From Megalobrama amblycephala (taxonomy: Eukaryota; Chordata; Actinopteri; Cypriniformes; Xenocyprididae), in the NCBI RefSeq assembly GCF_018812025.1, contig NC_063066.1, forward strand, positions 11,269,382 through 11,333,381: a stretch of DNA of 64,000 nucleotides, written 5' to 3'. The position numbers and the translations under genes are program-made. This document shows, one piece after another, positions 60,870 through 64,000 of the stretch (its first letter is position 1; the number at the start of each line of letters is the position of its first letter). Under the pieces are notes generated by a model. That model was not told the origin of the DNA and did not search any database. It was given only the letters and a program-made list of their open reading frames with translations.

Positions 60870-61273
60870 CAGGTAGTTTTCTTACAGTCTTATAGCTAAT
60901 AATTTTGAGATATATAGAACTCCTTATCAGAGTAAACAGTTTTTTTTTTTTTCTTTCAGGACAAGTGTGACATAAAAGCTTTGATAGATGAACCTTTTCC
61001 TCAACAACATTATGAGAGTGTAGAGGGTAGAGATTGCTGACCTACTTATGAAGTATAGAGACTAAAAGAGAATATTGGCTCACTCCCTCTGGGACATGTG
61101 CTCTTGCTACCGGGCTGATAGAAACATTCACATGCTCATAATTAAATGATTTACAGTCTATATGCAGCAGACACACTGTCTGTGGCTATAATAAAAGATA
61201 ATAAAATGTGTTTTTTCATATTTTGTCTTATAATGGACAGACTGTCCTATGTCCATGTAATGAAGGTTCTTTG
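60870..61273. other. spacer between MITE and LTR
   Basis: A strong acceptor-like tract (poly-T, ctttcag at 60959) precedes a 26-codon open frame that matches nothing I know. No gene called. Confidence 0.35.
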
Positions 61274-61629
61274 TGTAATGGGAAGGAAGAGGACAGGGAT
61301 CGGCTTTGGGCTGCTGACAGTCTTTATTCTCACCAGAGAAAAATATCAAACACATAAACAAAAAGACGGTGCAACGCACACTCAATAATTCCACATCCAA
61401 GGACGGGCTTCACTCCACGACACGAGCACAGCTCACTCAGTCTGACTGTCAGCAGTCCCTCTCTCTCTCACACGCTCCTGCTTCTCCTGGCGTTTTATCC
61501 TGTCTCCACGCCAATTACTGGAACGAGAAACAGGTGTTCGTGATTTACATTCAACCCGTTCAATCACCGCACATCCCCAGACACTCCCTCCTGCTGCAGA
61601 CCCCGCTAAACCACGCCCCCCTCGCCACA
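61274..61629 (-). mobile_element. 3' LTR of Gmr1-like retrotransposon
   Basis: On the minus strand it starts TGTGGCGAGGGGG and ends CCCATTACA, a 356-bp block with TG...CA ends. It contains a TATA-like aggataaaacg and a poly(A) signal AATAAA (complement near 61321-61327). The purine tract ggtgggggta lies just upstream, as needed to prime plus-strand DNA. The partner LTR lies outside the window, so the target duplication cannot be checked. Confidence 0.75.
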
Positions 61630-64000
61630 TACCCCCACCGCCCGACTCAGGCCGGGGAGCCGTCCGGCCTGCAGCCCCCCCCCCCCATTTCTGGAGAGGA
61701 AGTCGGCCACAGCCATCTGAACACCCGGCCTGTGGATCACTTTGAATTTAAAAGGCTGTAAAGCAAGATACCAACGAGTGATCCGCGCGTTGGTGTCCTT
61801 CATGCGGTGGAGCCACTGCAGAGGGGCATGGTCCGAACAGAGGGTGAATTCCCGCCCCAGGAGATAATAGCGGAGGGTGAGGACGGCCCACCTGATGGCT
61901 AAACACTCTTTCTCCACGGTGCTGTACTTAGCCTCTCTCTTAGAGAGCTTGCGGCTAATGTACAGCACCGGCCGCTCCTCACCCTCTATCTCCTGGGACA
62001 GGACCGCACCCAGCCCTCTGTCCGACGCGTCTGTCTGCAACAAAAAGGGGAGAGAGAAATCAGGGGAATGAAGTAACGGCCCGCCACATAAAGCAGCCTT
62101 CACCTGGGTGAAGGCCTGCTGGCACAGCTCCGTCCACTGGACCGTATCTGGTGCATCCTTTTTAGTCAGATCAGTCAACGGGCTGGTGAGGTCCGAATAA
62201 TTAGGAACAAACCTTCTGTAATATCCCGCCAGCCCGAGGAACTGTCTTACCTCCTTTTTGGTCTTGGGACGCGGACAGGTTGCAACCGCTGCTGTCTTAT
62301 CAATTTGGGGACGCACCTGTCCATATCCCAAGTGGAAGCCCAGATACCTTACTTCCACGCGCCCAATTGCGCACTTCTTCGGGTTGGCCGTGAGCCTAGC
62401 CCCTCTCAGCGATCTCAGGACAGCCCTCAAATGCTGCATATGCCGCTGCCAATCATTACTAAAAATAATAATATCATCCAGATAGGCAGCCGCATACGCA
62501 GCATGGGGCCGTAAGATCTTGTCCATGAGTCGCTGAAAGGTAGCCGGTGCCCCGAACAGCCCGAACGGAAGGGTCACGAATTGGTGTAATCCAAACGGCG
62601 TCGTGAAAGCGGTCTTTTCTTTGGATAATGGAGACAAGGGGATCTGCCAATACCCTTTTGTTAAGTCCAGTGTCGAATAAAAGCGAGCTGTACCGAGCCG
62701 GTCAAGCAATTCGTCCACACGCGGCATTGGATACGCGTCGAATTTCGACACTGCATTCACCTTGCGATAATCCACACAGAACCGCACTGAGCCGTCTGTT
62801 TTGGGGACCAAAACTATCGGGCTCGCCCAGTTACTGCTGGATTCCTCTATTACCCCCATTTCAAGCATTGCCTCTAATTCTGCCTGAACCACTTTTTTTT
62901 TGTGTTCAGGTAACCTATACGGCCGGCTGCGAATCACCACGCCCGGCTCTGTCTCGATGTGGTGCTGAATGAGGTCAGTACGGCCCGGTAGGGGAGAGAA
63001 CACGTCGGCAAACTCAGCCTGCAATTTGGAAACATCAGTGAGCTGTGAGGGCGAAAGGTGATCTCCCCCCGGGGCCAGAGCGAGGGATTGTTTTTTTACA
63101 TTCGCCTCTGGCCCGAGATCATCCTCTCCGCTAATCACCGTCGCCAGCATCACTGACTCCGCCTCACTCCACTTTTTCAGGAGGTTGAGGTGATAAATTT
63201 GACGTGCCCCTCTCCTGTCGGACCGTATTACTTCATAATCGAGATCACCAACTCGCCGTGTGACCTCAAATGGTCCTTGCCACTTCGCCAGTAATTTTGA
63301 GCTTGACGTGGGGAGTAATACGAGCACTTTCTCTCCCGGTGCAAATTTACGCAGATTAGTTCCCCTGTTATACAACCGGCACTGTCTGTCCTGGGCTTGT
63401 AACAAATTCTCCATAGATAGCCGCCCCAAAGTGTGGAGTTTTGTTCTCAAGTCCAGCACATACTGAATTTCATTTTTCGATTGAGATGGTCCGTCCTCCC
63501 AAGACTCTCTTAGGACATCCAACACCCCGCGGGGGTGGCGCCCAAAGAGAAGCTCGAAGGGGGAAAACCCCGTGGAGGCTTGCGGGACCTCTCGCACAGC
63601 GAACAACAGGGGTTCCAACCATTTATCCCAATTTTTGGCGTCTTCTTGAACGAACTTACGAATCATGGATTTAAGCGTGCGATTAAAACGTTCGACCAGC
63701 CCGTCCGTTTGTGGGTGAAAGACGCTGGTTCGAATCGATTTAATGCCCAACAATTCGTACAGTTCGCGTAGCGTACGTGACATAAACGCCGTGCCTTGAT
63801 CAGTGAGGATTTCTTTCGGAATCCCCACTCGGGAGATTAAACTGAAGAGGGCGTCCGCAACACTCTTAGCGGAAATGTTGCGGAGAGCCACTGCTTCTGG
63901 ATATCGTGTTGCATAATCCACAATGACTAATGCAAAACGATGCCCTCTCGCTGATCGCTCTAATGGCCCGATGAGGTCCATGCCAATTCGTTCGAAGGGG
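61606..64000 (-). CDS. Gmr1-like Ty3/gypsy pol: integrase, reverse transcriptase, RNase H (5' end cut off)
   Basis: One uninterrupted frame of 791 codons from the Met at 63981, and it stays open to the window edge (preceded by PFERIG). That Met is therefore not the true start. Residue numbers count from this Met. Integrase core: Asp2 (MDLIGPL), Asp61 (ILTDQGTAF), Glu97 (VERFNRTLK), spaced D-35-E. A GPY/F-type module follows at 213-270 (KWQGPFEV). Reverse transcriptase spans about 365-550, with FCVDYRKVN, Asp439 (STLDLTKGYWQ) and YLDD at 500-503. RNase H spans about 640-765, with Asp651 (QTDASD), the EKE at 690-692, Asp717 (SDHAPL) and Asp760. All catalytic residues I can check are intact. Integrase lies before reverse transcriptase, the reverse of typical Ty3/gypsy and the defining order of Gmr1-like elements. 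The stop codon falls 24 bases inside the LTR. Gag and protease would lie beyond the right edge. Confidence 0.93.
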   Translation of the reverse strand, partial: PFERIGMDLIGPLERSARGHRFALVIVDYATRYPEAVALRNISAKSVADALFSLISRVGIPKEILTDQGTAFMSRTLRELYELLGIKSIRTSVFHPQTDGLVERFNRTLKSMIRKFVQEDAKNWDKWLEPLLFAVREVPQASTGFSPFELLFGRHPRGVLDVLRESWEDGPSQSKNEIQYVLDLRTKLHTLGRLSMENLLQAQDRQCRLYNRGTNLRKFAPGEKVLVLLPTSSSKLLAKWQGPFEVTRRVGDLDYEVIRSDRRGARQIYHLNLLKKWSEAESVMLATVISGEDDLGPEANVKKQSLALAPGGDHLSPSQLTDVSKLQAEFADVFSPLPGRTDLIQHHIETEPGVVIRSRPYRLPEHKKKVVQAELEAMLEMGVIEESSSNWASPIVLVPKTDGSVRFCVDYRKVNAVSKFDAYPMPRVDELLDRLGTARFYSTLDLTKGYWQIPLSPLSKEKTAFTTPFGLHQFVTLPFGLFGAPATFQRLMDKILRPHAAYAAAYLDDIIIFSNDWQRHMQHLRAVLRSLRGARLTANPKKCAIGRVEVRYLGFHLGYGQVRPQIDKTAAVATCPRPKTKKEVRQFLGLAGYYRRFVPNYSDLTSPLTDLTKKDAPDTVQWTELCQQAFTQVKAALCGGPLLHSPDFSLPFLLQTDASDRGLGAVLSQEIEGEERPVLYISRKLSKREAKYSTVEKECLAIRWAVLTLRYYLLGREFTLCSDHAPLQWLHRMKDTNARITRWYLALQPFKFKVIHRPGVQMAVADFLSRNGGGGLQAGRLPGLSRAVGVCGEGGVV

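Noticed and set aside
60950..61042. Strong acceptor-like tract followed by a 26-codon frame downstream of il12b
   Set aside because: il12b already has a complete last exon with stop and AATAAA; the short frame matches nothing known and the poly-T could be incidental.
61877..63771. Several plus-strand frames of 64-114 residues opposite the pol gene
   Set aside because: Antisense shadows of the long pol frame; they show no independent motif.

Overview
The window is vertebrate nuclear DNA from a teleost, most likely a cyprinid (zebrafish/carp group). It is AT-rich and intron-containing. It is crowded with interspersed repeats I recognise from cyprinid genomes: elements ending TTAAAGGGATAGTTCACCC, elements starting CACTACCGTTCAAAAG, hAT elements ending CAGGGG, Tc1-like elements and tRNA-derived SINEs. 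It also carries a gene whose predicted protein matches the interleukin-12/23 p40 subunit. No bacterial-style operon, rRNA, functional tRNA gene or CRISPR array is visible.

Layout. Bases 1-8,700 are a transposon nest: a MITE, the end of a hAT element, then a Tc1-like element (about 2,795-3,081 and 6,597-7,437) split by a 3.5-kb palindromic composite. That composite holds two tandem foldback units and a 1.5-kb perfect-ended palindrome. A non-autonomous LTR retrotransposon with a gag-like remnant follows (7,609-8,704). Bases 8,700-44,000 look like a gene desert. They hold scattered MITEs, a piggyBac-like element, a Penelope-like GIY-YIG remnant, a second small LTR element, a three-level nested insertion (26,816-29,424), a complete but dead Tc1-like element (32,292-33,441) and several unique stretches that could be regulatory. 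Bases 44,000-54,700 contain three or four hAT elements with intact 8-bp target duplications, a second copy of a TTAA MITE, a SINE and an inverted-repeat element.

Bases 56,770-59,480 hold the one convincing host gene: il12b (p40), with one leader exon, seven coding exons, a TATA/kappaB-like promoter and a poly(A) signal. The spliced CDS encodes about 326 residues, close to the mammalian length, with an Ig domain, two fibronectin-type domains and a WSEWS motif. It is the shared subunit of IL-12 and IL-23, secreted by myeloid cells.

Bases 61,274-64,000 (minus strand) are the 3' part of a well-preserved LTR retrotransposon. One uninterrupted reading frame runs integrase, then reverse transcriptase, then RNase H. 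This is the opposite of the usual Ty3/gypsy order and is the hallmark of Gmr1-like elements. It continues past the right edge of the window.

Most other open frames are chance products of TA/CA microsatellites or of non-coding repeats and are not annotated.
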